From Pseudomonas sp. Q2-TVG4-2 (GTDB lineage Bacteria; Pseudomonadota; Gammaproteobacteria; Pseudomonadales; Pseudomonadaceae), in contig NZ_LGLW01000007.1 of assembly GCF_013620795.1 (NCBI RefSeq), forward strand, positions 1 through 64,000: a stretch of 64,000 bases of DNA. The letters are read 5' to 3'. Made by a program: the position numbers and the translations under genes. Positions 8,803 through 17,914 of this stretch are shown here, piece by piece. Within the stretch, counting starts at the first letter, position 1; each line of letters starts with the position of its first letter. The notes below the pieces were generated by a model. The model was given only the letters and a program-made list of their open reading frames with translations, was not told the DNA's origin and did not search any database.

Positions 8803-8827
8803 GCCCAACAGGGTGTGCCTGTTGGGC
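8803..8827. repeat. perfect 10-bp stem hairpin between eutC and the MtfA-type gene
   Basis: GCCCAACAGG and CCTGTTGGGC flank a 5-base loop. There is no T-run on either side, so it may stabilise or process the eutC transcript rather than terminate it. Confidence 0.5.
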
Positions 8828-8949
8828 GATGTGGATCGGTCATCGCCAGGCGGCAAACGGCGCTCTCGTTAGAGGCTGCTTGTCGGCGAGCCCGGAGCAC
8901 CTGGCGCAGCAGATCGGGCTGTGCGTCTGCCTCGCGACAGGCGATCCAT

Positions 8950-9759
8950 TCAACCCAACAGAAAATTGCTGGTTCTCGGCGTGTCGTCATCAAGGCTGAG
9001 CATCTCCGCTTCATCTTTCAGGCTGACCCCTGAAAGTTGGCGTCTGCAAGCCTCGCGCATCAGATGGCTCAAGCGGTGCGCGGCGAGGTTGTAGCTCAAC
9101 CCTTCCAGCCGGATGTTGGAGATGCAGTTGCGGTCGGCATCGGTGCGCCCGACTTTCGGCGCGTAGGTGAAATACAGTCCTAGGCTGTCCGGCGAGCTCA
9201 GGCCGGGCCGCTCGCCCAGCAGCATCACCACCATTTTCGCCTTGAGCCGTACGCCGACCTCGTCTCCGAGTGCAACGCGGCCCTGTTGCACCAGGCTGAT
9301 CGGCGCGAGACTCCAGCCATCTTTCTCGATTTGCTCTTCGATGCGCTGGAGCAAGGGCAGGGCGTGACGCTGGACTGCCAACGCCGACAGTCCGTCGGCA
9401 ATGACGATTGCCAGGTCGTAGCCAGCCGTGTGTTGCTGTGCATGGTCGCCCAATCGCTCGGCGGAGGCGTCGTCCAGCCGTCGACCCAGGTCGGGACGTT
9501 GCAGGTAGATGTAGCGATCGGTTGCCGCACTGTGCAGTCGCAGGGTGTTGAACCCTCTTTCCTGAAGTTGCGCGGCCAGCTCGCCGGTATCTAGGGTGAG
9601 GTGCACGGCGTCGCGTGCCTGCGCGTGGGCAAACTGGAAATCCAGCTGGGCTTCGGTGGGCAAGCTGGCGCCCGCGCGGCCCAATGCGATGCGCGCCGGG
9701 GTGAGCTGGCGCAGGTGGCTCCAAGGGTTGGCGATGGCAATGGGCGGGCGAGTGCTCAT
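8950..9759 (-). CDS. eutC: ethanolamine ammonia-lyase, small subunit
   Basis: EutC pairs with EutB in the adenosylcobalamin-dependent enzyme that splits ethanolamine into acetaldehyde and ammonia. The start at 9759 gives [13 protein letters not shown] and has GGAG 8 bases upstream; the frame is open 12 codons further back but without a good site. The 269 residues carry typical family segments, including [10 protein letters not shown] near residue 28, [11 protein letters not shown] near 140 and the C-terminal [15 protein letters not shown]. It follows eutB at a distance of 246 bp filled by REP-like repeats. Confidence 0.95.
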   Translation of the reverse strand: MSTRPPIAIANPWSHLRQLTPARIALGRAGASLPTEAQLDFQFAHAQARDAVHLTLDTGELAAQLQERGFNTLRLHSAATDRYIYLQRPDLGRRLDDASAERLGDHAQQHTAGYDLAIVIADGLSALAVQRHALPLLQRIEEQIEKDGWSLAPISLVQQGRVALGDEVGVRLKAKMVVMLLGERPGLSSPDSLGLYFTYAPKVGRTDADRNCISNIRLEGLSYNLAAHRLSHLMREACRRQLSGVSLKDEAEMLSLDDDTPRTSNFLLG

Positions 9760-9834
9760 TTCTGTTGCTCCGTTGATGTCTTCGGCGGACGGCAATCACG
9801 TATCGCTCTAACCATCGGGCTCGCTCATGGCCTT

Positions 9835-9982
9835 GATCGCCAGCAAGCCGGTTCCTACAAAAATAGGCATGGCGTATATGTGTGCGGTGACGCGTAGGAG
9901 CCAGCCTGCTGGCGAATCGGTTCGAAACGACCATGCAGGTCGGGTTCGCGAGCAAGAGCTGGGCGCCCCCCTCGTTCCTACA
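9835..9982. repeat. cluster of three REP-like elements between eutB and eutC
   Basis: Three copies of the Pseudomonas-type REP pattern (GTAGGAGC..GCTGGCGA and variants) alternate in orientation. The first reads on the minus strand at 9835-9860, the second on the plus strand at 9893-9918, and the third on the minus strand at about 9945-9982 with extra bases in the loop. Such inverted REP pairs form stable mRNA hairpins and are moved by RAYT transposases. Confidence 0.65.
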
Positions 9983-10005
9983 GGCGGCGCAGAGCCTCAA
10001 CATTG

Positions 10006-11400
10006 TCATGCCATCCGCTCAAGCGCTTGGCGAAAGGCAGGGGGAAGCTGTTCGCCCATCTGCAAACGACCGCCATCCTGGCGCAAGATTTCCATTTTCT
10101 GGAGCCATTCTTCGAACTCTGGTGCAGGTCTAAGCCCGAGGCTCTGGCGCAGGTAAAGGGCGTCATGGAACGACGTGGTCTGGTAATTGAGCATCACGTC
10201 ATCCGAACCCGGAATGCCCATGATGAAGTTGACGCCGGCGGTGCCGAGCAGGGTCAGCAGCACATCCATGTCGTCCTGATCGGCTTCGGCGTGGTTGGTG
10301 TAGCAGATGTCGCAGCCCATGGGCACGCCGAGCAGCTTGGCGCAGAAGTGATCCTCCAGCCCGGCGCGGATGATCTGTTTGCCGTTATAAAGGTATTCCG
10401 GGCCGATGAAACCGACCACGGTATTGACCAGCAGCGGTTTGAAGCGGCGCGCCACGGCATAGGCGCGCGCCTCGCAGGTCTGCTGATCGACGCTATGATG
10501 GGCGTTGGCCGACAAGGCGCTGCCCTGGCCGGTTTCGAAGTACATGAGGTTGTCGCCGACGGTCCCGCGCTTCTGCGACAGGCCCGCCTCGTAACCCTCC
10601 TGCAGTACCGCCAGGTTGATGCCGAAGCTGGTATTGGCCGCTTCGGTACCGGCGATGGACTGGAACACCAGGTCCAGCGGCGCGCCACGGTTGATCGCCT
10701 CGATGGAGGTGGTGACGTGGGTGAGAATGCAGCTCTGGGTCGGGATTTCGTAGCGCTGGATGATGGCGTCGAGCATCTTCAGCAGTTCGCAGATGCCGCT
10801 GGTGCTATCGGTGGCCGGGTTGATGCCGATCACCGCATCGCCGTTGCCGTAGAGCAGGCCGTCGACGATGCTCGCGGCGATGCCGGCGGCCTCATCGGTG
10901 GGATGGTTGGGTTGCAGGCGAGTGGACATCCGCCCGCGCAGGCCGATGGTGTTGCGGAATTGGCTGACCACTCGGACTTTCTGCGCCACCAGAATCAGGT
11001 CCTGCACGCGCATGATCTTCGATACCGCGGCGACCATCTCCGGTGTCAGCCCTGGCGCCAGGATTTTCAGTGTCAACTCATCGGCGTCGTCGCCCAGCAG
11101 CCAGTTGCGGAAGTCACCGACGGTCAGGTGACTGACCGGGGCGAAGGCTGCTGCGTCGTGGCTGTCGATGATCAGGCGGGTGACTTCATCCGTCTCGTAG
11201 GGGATCAGCGCTTCCTCGAGAAAGCGCTTGAGGGAGATCTGAGCCAGGCACATCTGCGCGGCGACCCGCTCGGCATCGCTACCCGCCGCAACCTCGGCGA
11301 GGAAATCGCCGGAGCGCGCCGGGCTGGCCTTGGCCATCACCTCGCGCAGGCTGTCGAAACGCCAGTTGGTGCCGCCTACGCTGTGTGTGTATCCCGCCAT
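10006..11400 (-). CDS. eutB: ethanolamine ammonia-lyase, large subunit
   Basis: The 464-residue catalytic subunit folds as a TIM barrel holding the substrate and cobalamin. The start at 11400 (MAGYTHSVGGTNWRFDS) is chosen for GGGAG upstream and agreement with EutB; the frame is open six codons further back. Family stretches are seen: GDAVIGINPATDS near residue 190, GAPLDLVFQSIAGTE near 235, and GCDICYTNHAEADQDDMD near 355. No microcompartment shell genes are present, so acetaldehyde must be handled in the cytosol, presumably by the ExaC-type dehydrogenase encoded at 13237-14757. Confidence 0.97.
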   Translation of the reverse strand: MAGYTHSVGGTNWRFDSLREVMAKASPARSGDFLAEVAAGSDAERVAAQMCLAQISLKRFLEEALIPYETDEVTRLIIDSHDAAAFAPVSHLTVGDFRNWLLGDDADELTLKILAPGLTPEMVAAVSKIMRVQDLILVAQKVRVVSQFRNTIGLRGRMSTRLQPNHPTDEAAGIAASIVDGLLYGNGDAVIGINPATDSTSGICELLKMLDAIIQRYEIPTQSCILTHVTTSIEAINRGAPLDLVFQSIAGTEAANTSFGINLAVLQEGYEAGLSQKRGTVGDNLMYFETGQGSALSANAHHSVDQQTCEARAYAVARRFKPLLVNTVVGFIGPEYLYNGKQIIRAGLEDHFCAKLLGVPMGCDICYTNHAEADQDDMDVLLTLLGTAGVNFIMGIPGSDDVMLNYQTTSFHDALYLRQSLGLRPAPEFEEWLQKMEILRQDGGRLQMGEQLPPAFRQALERMA

Positions 11401-11423
11401 GCTCGTCTCCCATAGCAAGCTGT

Positions 11424-11626
11424 GAAAACTACCTGCGTTGGCATTCCTGCGTTAAAAGCGCCCTCAACATGCTCATTTACAATACGTAAACTCGTACGCG
11501 AGCCCGGTCCGCTGTTTCGGCCGCTTTGACTCGCGGCGCTCGCCCTTCGGGCCAGCCTTTTGGCTGTTACTCCCTTCGGTCGTTGCGCCTTGTACTGCCT
11601 GCCTCGTTCACGTTTTCAGCAGCCTG
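11424..11626. repeat. hairpin-rich intergenic sequence, possible dispersed Pseudomonas repeat
   Basis: The gap between the permease gene and eutB contains an imperfect palindrome around GCTCATTTACAATACGTAAACTCGT (11472-11504) and a CGCCCTTCGGGC-type hairpin near 11540. The sequence has the look of intergenic repeats found many times in Pseudomonas genomes, but copy number cannot be counted from one window. Confidence 0.35.
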
Positions 11627-13075
11627 CTAGTTAAGCGATGCCTCGGCATTCTCGATCGCCGCGAATTCCTCTTCCGGCGTACCAGCGACGAGATGGTGAC
11701 GGCTATAAATAGCGAAGTACGCGATGAACACGCCGTAAATCACCGCCGCAGCGATCACCACGCGCGGGTCGACGAGGAAGCCGGCAACTACCGCAAGGCA
11801 GGCCAGCACCAGCGCGACGCCGGACGTCAGCACACCGCCGGGCGTTTTGTACGGGCGATGCAGGTCCGGCCGGCGCAGGCGCAGGACGATATGCGAGGCC
11901 ATCATTAGCACGTAGGAAATGGTCGCGCCGAACACCGCGACGAGGATCAGCAGATCGCCCTGACCGGTCAGCGAGAGCAGGAAGCCGACGACACCCGGGA
12001 TCACCAGCGCCATCACCGGCGCCTTGTTTTTGTTGGTCAGCGACAATCTGCGCGGCAGATAGCCGGCTCGCGACAGCGCGAAGATCTGCCGCGAATAGGC
12101 GTAGATGATCGAGAAGAAGCTGGCGATCAGCCCGGCTAGACCCACCAAATTGACGAAGCCGCTCATCCAGGTTGAGGAGCCATAGGCGGTGGTCAGCGCT
12201 TCGACCAGCGGGTTGCCGGATTCCACCAGCGTGCTGGAACCGGCCCCACCAGGCCCGACCAGCAGGATCAGCCCGGCGAAGGCGAGCAGCACCAGCATGG
12301 CGCCGATCAGCCCGCGTGGCATGTCGCGCTGCGGGTTCTTGGTTTCCTCGGCAGCCAGTGGCACGCCTTCGACCGCAAGAAAGAACCAGATCGCATAGGG
12401 AATCGCCGCCCATATACCGACGTAGCCGTAGGGCAGAAATGCGCTGGCGCCAGCGGCGGTTGTCGGCGCGATATCCAGCAGGTTGTCCACGGAGAAGTGC
12501 GGCACCATCGCGACGATGAATACGCCCAGCGCCAGCGCGGCGATCGCGGTGATGATGAACATCAGCTTCAGGGCTTCACCGACGCCGAAGATATGGATGC
12601 CGATAAAGATGATGTAGAAGGCTAGGTAGATCGCCCAGCCCCCGATGCCGAACAGCGATTCGCAATAGGCGCCGATGAACACGGCGATGGCGGCCGGGGC
12701 AATGGCGTATTCGATGAGGATCGCCGTACCGGTGAGAAAGCCACCGAGCGGGCCGAAGGCGCTGCGGGCGAAACCATAGCCGCCGCCCGCGGTGGGGATC
12801 ATCGAGGACAGCTCGGCGAGGGAGAAGCACATGCACAGGTACATCGTCGCCATCAGCAGCGTGGCGATGAACAACCCGCCCCAGCCGCCCTGAGCCAGGC
12901 CGAAGTTCCAGCCGGCATAGTCGCCGGAAATCACGTAGGCAACGCCAAGGCCCACCAGTAGCACCCAGCCGGCGGCGCCTTTCTTCAGTTCGCGTTCCTT
13001 AAAATAGGTACTGCCAACTGCTTCGAAATCGATGGCGTGTGTCGGGGGTGTCGCACTGCTGTGTTCGAGAGCCAT
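11627..13075 (-). CDS. eat: ethanolamine permease (APC superfamily)
   Basis: The 482-residue protein has about 12 membrane helices and the amino acid-polyamine-organocation fold. The N-terminal half contains typical segments such as FAQGGWGGLFIATLLMA-like helix 2 and SLAELSSMIPTAGGGYGFAR near residue 95, which is characteristic of ethanolamine permeases. A second conserved stretch, FFLAVEGVPLAAEETKNPQRDMPRGL, lies near 225. It probably imports ethanolamine for EutBC, 226 bp downstream. The gene lies between the aldehyde dehydrogenase and eutB, all on the minus strand, consistent with one regulated unit. Confidence 0.92.
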   Translation of the reverse strand: MALEHSSATPPTHAIDFEAVGSTYFKERELKKGAAGWVLLVGLGVAYVISGDYAGWNFGLAQGGWGGLFIATLLMATMYLCMCFSLAELSSMIPTAGGGYGFARSAFGPLGGFLTGTAILIEYAIAPAAIAVFIGAYCESLFGIGGWAIYLAFYIIFIGIHIFGVGEALKLMFIITAIAALALGVFIVAMVPHFSVDNLLDIAPTTAAGASAFLPYGYVGIWAAIPYAIWFFLAVEGVPLAAEETKNPQRDMPRGLIGAMLVLLAFAGLILLVGPGGAGSSTLVESGNPLVEALTTAYGSSTWMSGFVNLVGLAGLIASFFSIIYAYSRQIFALSRAGYLPRRLSLTNKNKAPVMALVIPGVVGFLLSLTGQGDLLILVAVFGATISYVLMMASHIVLRLRRPDLHRPYKTPGGVLTSGVALVLACLAVVAGFLVDPRVVIAAAVIYGVFIAYFAIYSRHHLVAGTPEEEFAAIENAEASLN

Positions 13076-13236
13076 GGGATCATCCTCTGATGGGTTCGGT
13101 ACGGCAGGATCGTTAAAGCAAGCGCTGTGCCTGGTGTTTTCTCACGCTCTGCTGCGCCTTATTGCAGGCACCGCCGCACCAGCCCGGCGCGCATGGCGTC
13201 GGGCTGGCACCTTGGCGGAGCGTTTCAGCGAGCGGG

Positions 13237-14757
13237 CTAGAAGAACCCGAGAGGATTGATGTCGTAGCTGATCAGCAGGTTCTTGGTCTGTTGATAGCTG
13301 TCGAGAATCATCTTGTGCGTCTCGCGACCGACGCCGGACTTCTTGTAGCCACCGAACGCCGCATGCGCGGGGTAGAGGTGGTAGCAGTTGGTCCAGACAC
13401 GGCCAGCCTTGATCGCCCGGCCCATGCGGTAGGCGCGGTTGATGTCGCGGGTCCAGACGCCCGCTCCGAGGCCGTACTCGGTGTCGTTGGCGATCGCGAG
13501 TGCTTCGGCTTCGTCTTTGAAGGTGGTGACACCGATGACCGGGCCGAAAATTTCCTCCTGAAACACGCGCATCTGGTTGGTGCCCTTGAGCAACGTCGGC
13601 TGGATGTAATAGCCAGTGGCGAGAGAGCCTTCGAGCTTCTCGACTCCGCCGCCGGTGAGCACTTCGGCGCCTTCCTGCTTGGCGATTTCGAGGTAGGACA
13701 TGATCTTGTCGAACTGCTGCTGGCTGGCCTGAGCGCCGACCATGGTGTCGGTATCCAGTGGATCGCCGCGTTTGATCTGCTCAACCTTCTTCATCACCGC
13801 TTCCATGAAGGGTGCGTAGATGGACTCCTGAACCAGCGCACGCGACGGGCAGGTGCAGACTTCGCCCTGGTTGAAGAAGCCCAGCACCAGACCTTCTGCG
13901 GCCTTTTCGATAAAGGTCGGTTCGGCCTGCATGATGTCTTCGAAATAGATGTTCGGGCTCTTGCCACCCAGCTCGACGGTACTTGGAATGATGCTTTCAG
14001 CGGCGCGCTGCATGATGTGCGAGCCCACCGGGGTGGAGCCGGTGAAGGCGATCTTGGCGATGCGCTTGCTGCTCGCCAGTGCCTCGCCGGCTTCCTTGCC
14101 GAAGCCCTGAACGACATTCAACACGCCGGGCGGCAGCAGATCACCCACCAGTTCCATCAGCACGGCGATGCCCAGCGGTGTCTGCTCGGCCGGCTTGAGT
14201 ATCACGCAGTTGCCGGCGGCCAGCGCCGGGGCGAGCTTCCAGGCGGCCATCAGAATCGGGAAGTTCCAGGGGATGATCTGCCCGACCACGCCCAGCGGTT
14301 CGTGAAAGTGATAGGCCGCGGTGTGCTCGTCGATCTCGGCGGCAGTGCCTTCCTGAGCACGGATGCAGCCGGCGAAATAGCGGAAGTGGTCGGCGGCCAG
14401 CGGAATGTCGGCGTTCAACGTTTCACGTACCGCCTTGCCGTTGTCCCAGGTTTCGGTGATGGCGAGCATTTCGAGGTTCTGCTCGATGCGATCGGCGATC
14501 TTCAGCAGGATCAGCGAGCGCGCCTGCACGCTGGTCTTGCCCCAGGCATCGGCGGCGGCATGGGCGGCATCGAGCGCTTTCTCGATATCGGCTGCGTCGG
14601 AGCGGGGGAATTCGGCGATGGGCTGGCCGTTGACCGGGGACAGGTTGGTGAAGTACTGGCCGTTGACTGGCTCGACGAACTCGCCGTTGATGAAGTTGCC
14701 GTAACGGGATTTGAAGGAAACGACAGCGCCTTCGCTGCCGGGATGGGCGTAACGCAT
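13237..14757 (-). CDS. exaC: NAD-dependent aldehyde dehydrogenase, ExaC/AcoD type
   Basis: The 506-residue enzyme oxidises acetaldehyde to acetate, the expected second step of ethanolamine breakdown. The start at 14757 ([10 protein letters not shown]) follows GGAG by 7 bases; the upstream extension of 19 codons has no site. Landmarks are the NAD-binding [12 protein letters not shown] near residue 230, the general base in [10 protein letters not shown] near 255 and the catalytic Cys in [13 protein letters not shown] near 300, where the adjacent second cysteine is common in this subgroup. The C-terminus LGFF is characteristic. In P. aeruginosa the neighbouring gene encodes the sigma-54 activator EatR; it is not present here. 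Confidence 0.93.
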   Translation of the reverse strand: MRYAHPGSEGAVVSFKSRYGNFINGEFVEPVNGQYFTNLSPVNGQPIAEFPRSDAADIEKALDAAHAAADAWGKTSVQARSLILLKIADRIEQNLEMLAITETWDNGKAVRETLNADIPLAADHFRYFAGCIRAQEGTAAEIDEHTAAYHFHEPLGVVGQIIPWNFPILMAAWKLAPALAAGNCVILKPAEQTPLGIAVLMELVGDLLPPGVLNVVQGFGKEAGEALASSKRIAKIAFTGSTPVGSHIMQRAAESIIPSTVELGGKSPNIYFEDIMQAEPTFIEKAAEGLVLGFFNQGEVCTCPSRALVQESIYAPFMEAVMKKVEQIKRGDPLDTDTMVGAQASQQQFDKIMSYLEIAKQEGAEVLTGGGVEKLEGSLATGYYIQPTLLKGTNQMRVFQEEIFGPVIGVTTFKDEAEALAIANDTEYGLGAGVWTRDINRAYRMGRAIKAGRVWTNCYHLYPAHAAFGGYKKSGVGRETHKMILDSYQQTKNLLISYDINPLGFF

Positions 14758-14842
14758 GGTGAGTCTCCGGAACTTGTAATTGTGTTGGGACTGCTGTGAT
14801 TCAGCGTAGAACAAAGCCCGTTCGTCGGTAGGCGAGGCGACG

Positions 14843-14858
14843 TGCGGTGCGGGGGCCA
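14843..14858 (-). promoter_or_regulatory. weak sigma-54-like promoter upstream of exaC
   Basis: The minus strand reads TGGCCCCCGCACCGCA, which keeps the GG and GC dinucleotides at 10-bp spacing but lacks the usual TT of the -12 box. It lies about 86 bp before the exaC start. Related ethanolamine operons are sigma-54 dependent, which is the only reason to list it. Confidence 0.25.
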
Positions 14859-14962
14859 GCGAGCAGGTGCTGTGCTAATCTGCGCCGCAGTTTTCGGCGC
14901 CGACACGCGCGGCTGTGCCGCGGGGTCCCTCCGTTTGGCGCAGCGCTTTCCAGAGGTCATTC

Positions 14963-16312
14963 ATGCACATTCACATTCTCGGCATCTGCGGCACCTTCAT
15001 GGGTTCGCTGGCGGTGCTGGCCAAGGAACTCGGCCACCGCGTCACCGGCTCCGATGCCAACGTCTACCCCCCGATGAGCACCCAGCTTGAAGCCCAGGGC
15101 ATCGAGCTGACTCAGGGCTACGAGCCGAGCCAGCTCGAGCCGGCGCCCGATCTGGTGGTGATTGGCAATGCGTTGTCTCGTGGCAACCCGGCGGTTGAGT
15201 ACGTGCTGAACAAGGGCCTGCCCTATGTGTCGGGCCCGCAATGGCTGGCCGACCATGTTCTGCAGGGCCGCTGGGTATTGGCAGCGGCCGGCACCCATGG
15301 CAAGACCACCACCAGCAGCATGCTGGCCTGGGTGCTGGAACACGCTGGCATGAGCCCGGGCTTTCTCATCGGTGGTGTGCCGCAGAACTTCGGTATTTCG
15401 GCGCGCCTGGGGGGTACGCCGTTCTTCGTGGTCGAGGCCGACGAATACGACAGCGCCTTCTTCGACAAGCGCAGCAAGTTCGTCCATTACCGTCCGCGCA
15501 CGGCGATCCTGAACAACCTGGAATTCGACCACGCCGACATTTTCCCGGACCTCGCTGCGATCGAAAGGCAGTTCCACCACCTGGTGCGCACCGTGCCCAG
15601 CGAAGGCCTGGTCATTCATCCCGAATCCGAAGCCGCACTCAAACGCGTGGTCGGCATGGGTTGCTGGACGCCGGTGCAGACCACTGGCGAAGGCGGGCAG
15701 TGGCAGGCGAACCTGCTCAGCGCCGACGGGTCGCGTTTCGAGGTGATCTTCGATGGCGCCGTTCAGGGCGTGGTCGACTGGGAATTGACTGGCCTGCACA
15801 ACGTCAACAACGCCCTGGCCACCCTCGCCGCAGCGCGTCATGTCGGCGTACTGCCGAAGCTGGGCGCCGAGGCGTTGAGCGAGTTCCGTAGCGTCAAGCG
15901 GCGCATGGAGAAGGTCGCGGACGTCAACGGCATAACCATCTATGACGATTTCGCACACCACCCGACCGCTATCGCCACCACGCTTGATGGGCTGCGCAAG
16001 CGCGTGGGCGATACGCCGATCATTGCCGTGATCGAGCCGCGTTCCAATTCCATGAAACTTGGCGCGCACCGTGAAGGCCTGGCTGACTCGGTGGCACTGG
16101 CGGATCAGGCGATCTGGTACGCGCCGCCGAATCTCGGCTGGGATCTGGCCGCCACCGTGGCCGGTTCGCCGGTCGAGACGACCGTCTGTGATTCGCTGGA
16201 CGCGATCATTGCTAAGGTGAAAGCCGACGCCAAACCGGGCACGCAGGTGGTGGTGATGAGCAATGGTGGTTTTGGCGGGTTGCACGTCAAACTGGCGGAG
16301 GCGTTGGGCTGA
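14963..16312 (+). CDS. mpl: UDP-N-acetylmuramate:L-alanyl-gamma-D-glutamyl-meso-diaminopimelate ligase
   Basis: Mpl recycles murein tripeptide by joining it to UDP-MurNAc. The 449-residue product starts MHIHILGICGTFMGSLAVLA after AGAGG; the longer open frame is discarded. The Mur ligase ATP loop AAGTHGKTTTSSML is near residue 110, and HHPTAIATTLDGLR near 335 is the C-terminal domain motif. It is divergent from exaC across a 205-bp region and is followed by ubiX, as in other pseudomonads. Confidence 0.96.
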   Translation: MHIHILGICGTFMGSLAVLAKELGHRVTGSDANVYPPMSTQLEAQGIELTQGYEPSQLEPAPDLVVIGNALSRGNPAVEYVLNKGLPYVSGPQWLADHVLQGRWVLAAAGTHGKTTTSSMLAWVLEHAGMSPGFLIGGVPQNFGISARLGGTPFFVVEADEYDSAFFDKRSKFVHYRPRTAILNNLEFDHADIFPDLAAIERQFHHLVRTVPSEGLVIHPESEAALKRVVGMGCWTPVQTTGEGGQWQANLLSADGSRFEVIFDGAVQGVVDWELTGLHNVNNALATLAAARHVGVLPKLGAEALSEFRSVKRRMEKVADVNGITIYDDFAHHPTAIATTLDGLRKRVGDTPIIAVIEPRSNSMKLGAHREGLADSVALADQAIWYAPPNLGWDLAATVAGSPVETTVCDSLDAIIAKVKADAKPGTQVVVMSNGGFGGLHVKLAEALG

Positions 16313-16321
16313 TCGCCCAAG

Positions 16322-16347
16322 GTGGAAATCGCCGAAGGCATTTCCAC
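16322..16347. repeat. hairpin between mpl and ubiX
   Basis: GTGGAAAT and ATTTCCAC enclose a loop CGCCGAAGGC that can itself pair at GCC/GGC. It starts 10 bp after the mpl stop codon and lacks a T-run; a weak terminator or processing site is possible. Confidence 0.4.
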
Positions 16348-16456
16348 GCAACGGCCCCATGGCTGAGCCCGGGGCCCTTGTAGGAGAGATCCGGAGGCGA
16401 GCGGAGCCCCCGAGACAAATAATCGGCGGGCGTGCCCGCTTGACGGAGCAGATTGT

Positions 16457-17086
16457 ATGAACGGACCGGAACGCATCACATTGGCCATGACCGGCGCCTC
16501 CGGGGCGCAATATGGCTTGCGACTGCTCGATTGCCTGATTCAGGAAGACCGCGAGGTGCACTTCCTAATCTCCAAGGCGGCGCAGCTGGTGATGGCCACC
16601 GAGACCGATGTGGTGCTGCCGGCCAAGCCGCAGGCCATGCAGGCGTTTCTGTCCGAATACACCGGCGCCGCGGTCGGGCAGATCCGGGTTTTTGCCAAGG
16701 AAGACTGGATGGCACCGCCGGCTTCGGGCTCCGGCGCGCCGACCGCTATGGTGGTGGTGCCGTGCTCCACCGGTACCCTGTCGGCGATTGCCACCGGTGC
16801 CTGCAACAACCTGATCGAGCGCGCCGCTGACGTCGCTCTCAAGGAGCGCCGCCAGCTGATCCTCGTCCCTCGTGAAGCGCCGTATTCGAGCATTCATCTG
16901 GAGAACATGCTCAAACTGTCCAATCTCGGCGCGACCATCCTGCCGGCCTCGCCGGGCTTTTACCATCAACCGCAAACCATCGATGATCTGGTGGATTTCG
17001 TCGTCGCGCGCATCCTCAATGTGCTCAACATCCCGCAGGACATGCTGCCGCGCTGGGGCGAGCACCATATCGTCAGCGACGACTGA
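16457..17086 (+). CDS. ubiX: flavin prenyltransferase UbiX
   Basis: UbiX joins dimethylallyl phosphate to FMN, making the prenylated flavin that UbiD needs to decarboxylate a ubiquinone precursor. The 209-residue protein starts after GACGGAGCAGATTGT. Visible family features are the [14 protein letters not shown] loop at residues 10-23, the [14 protein letters not shown] stretch near 98, and [17 protein letters not shown] near 140, which contributes to the active site. It follows mpl and precedes a small lipoprotein gene. Confidence 0.96.
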   Translation: MNGPERITLAMTGASGAQYGLRLLDCLIQEDREVHFLISKAAQLVMATETDVVLPAKPQAMQAFLSEYTGAAVGQIRVFAKEDWMAPPASGSGAPTAMVVVPCSTGTLSAIATGACNNLIERAADVALKERRQLILVPREAPYSSIHLENMLKLSNLGATILPASPGFYHQPQTIDDLVDFVVARILNVLNIPQDMLPRWGEHHIVSDD

Positions 17087-17129
17087 GCACGGCCGCGCCA
17101 GCGTTCGACAACAACCGGAGGAGGCGCCC

Positions 17130-17429
17130 ATGAAGCGATCGGCTATGCGACTCGGCTCGACATTGGCGCTCGTACTGCTGCTCTCCGGTTGCGCCACAGT
17201 GCGCACCCTCCATGCAGCCAAGCCCGGCGCGCCCATCGTTTACTCGGGCACCCGACTGGACTGGTACCGCCTCAACGATGGTTGCTGTCCCATGGATCGT
17301 TTCGGGGCCAAAGCGCCGAAATATGCGGCCCTCGACCTGCCCGCCAGCGTATTGCTCGACACGCTGCTACTGCCACTCTCGCTCGCGGCCGTGCTTGGGC
17401 TGGGGGTCAACGTACAAGGCGGTCTCTAG
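17130..17429 (+). CDS. YceK/YidQ-like small lipoprotein
   Basis: A 99-residue product starts at the ATG at 17130 behind CCGGAGGAGG. It has a lipoprotein signal peptide with the lipobox LLLSGC, so Cys24 is expected to be lipidated. The remainder includes a Tyr/Gly-rich YSGTRLDWYRL stretch, paired cysteines (residues 51-52) and a C-terminal hydrophobic helix around ASVLLDTLLLPLSLA. This matches the DUF1375 (YceK/YidQ) family of unknown function. The same order after ubiX is found in other pseudomonads. Sorting is uncertain, since residue +2 after Cys is Ala, which suggests the outer membrane. Confidence 0.8.
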   Translation: MKRSAMRLGSTLALVLLLSGCATVRTLHAAKPGAPIVYSGTRLDWYRLNDGCCPMDRFGAKAPKYAALDLPASVLLDTLLLPLSLAAVLGLGVNVQGGL

Positions 17430-17649
17430 CCCCTCGGTTCGATGCCCAGGTCGAGGCAAGTGGTCCTGTGATGAAGCTCGTTTGCCGATAAGTATTGGTT
17501 ATCGCGCGATCAGCAGCTGTCACTAGGCAGCGTTAGCGGTGCTTCTTAGAGTGGCCGGCATTCCAGAATAATAAAAAGCGAGGAAAGACGATGAGGCTTG
17601 GCCTGATCGCAAATCCCGAGCGTGGCGCTCAGACGCCCGGCATTTTCTA

Positions 17650-17660
17650 TTCATATGATC
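17650..17660. promoter_or_regulatory. TTCATATGATC palindrome, candidate GntR operator 1
   Basis: It shares TCATATGAT with the site at 17862-17871, 211 bp away, and lies in the gap upstream of the regulator gene. Confidence 0.35.
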
Positions 17661-17851
17661 AGAAGGCTAGCTTGCTGGGCCGCTCGACGGTTGGCGGAAC
17701 CAGCTGTCTCCGTTCGGTACGGCTAGGTTCCGTTGCTGTGATCGCCCCCGAAAGCCGTCTTCGCTTCTTCAATATGTCGCCATGGCGTGGCGCCGGCCGC
17801 TTACCCGCTCAATCGTTCGGGCGATTTCGATGTGAGAGTTGCCAGTCAGAT

Positions 17852-17880
17852 TTGACAGCCAATCATATGATGATAGGGTT
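17852..17880 (+). promoter_or_regulatory. candidate promoter and operator of the galactose cluster
   Basis: A perfect TTGACA (17852-17857) is followed by the perfect palindrome ATCATATGAT (17862-17871). No good -10 box is seen at 17 bp; TAGGGT (17874-17879) is the nearest. The palindrome would sit between the two promoter boxes, a fitting place for a GntR-type repressor encoded 35 bp downstream. Confidence 0.45.
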
Positions 17881-17914
17881 CAATGGAACCAAGGGCAGCC
17901 GCACAGGGGCTCGC

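Larger units (their letters stand above)
17430..17914. other. 485-bp regulatory gap upstream of the galactose cluster
   Basis: An open frame in phase with the downstream regulator gene runs from 17591, but its residues do not resemble the GntR family and the regulator has a good start at 17915. The gap holds two copies of a TCATATGAT-type palindrome (17651 and 17862) and a TTGACA box, so it most likely carries the promoter of the sugar operon. Confidence 0.5.

Noticed and set aside
10003-11415. A 470-codon open frame antisense to eutB
   Set aside because: It mirrors eutB almost exactly, has no good start site, and its product is low-complexity. GC-rich genes often leave the opposite strand open.
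13162-14799. A 545-codon open frame antisense to exaC
   Set aside because: A shadow of the aldehyde dehydrogenase gene; no family resemblance.
14957-16561. A 534-codon open frame antisense to mpl
   Set aside because: Covers mpl in reverse, His/Arg/Gly-rich product without recognisable domain.
17591-17914. An N-terminal extension of the GntR regulator by 108 residues
   Set aside because: The winged helix of this family begins near the proposed start at 17915, which has its own ribosome binding site; the upstream codons contain operator-like palindromes instead.
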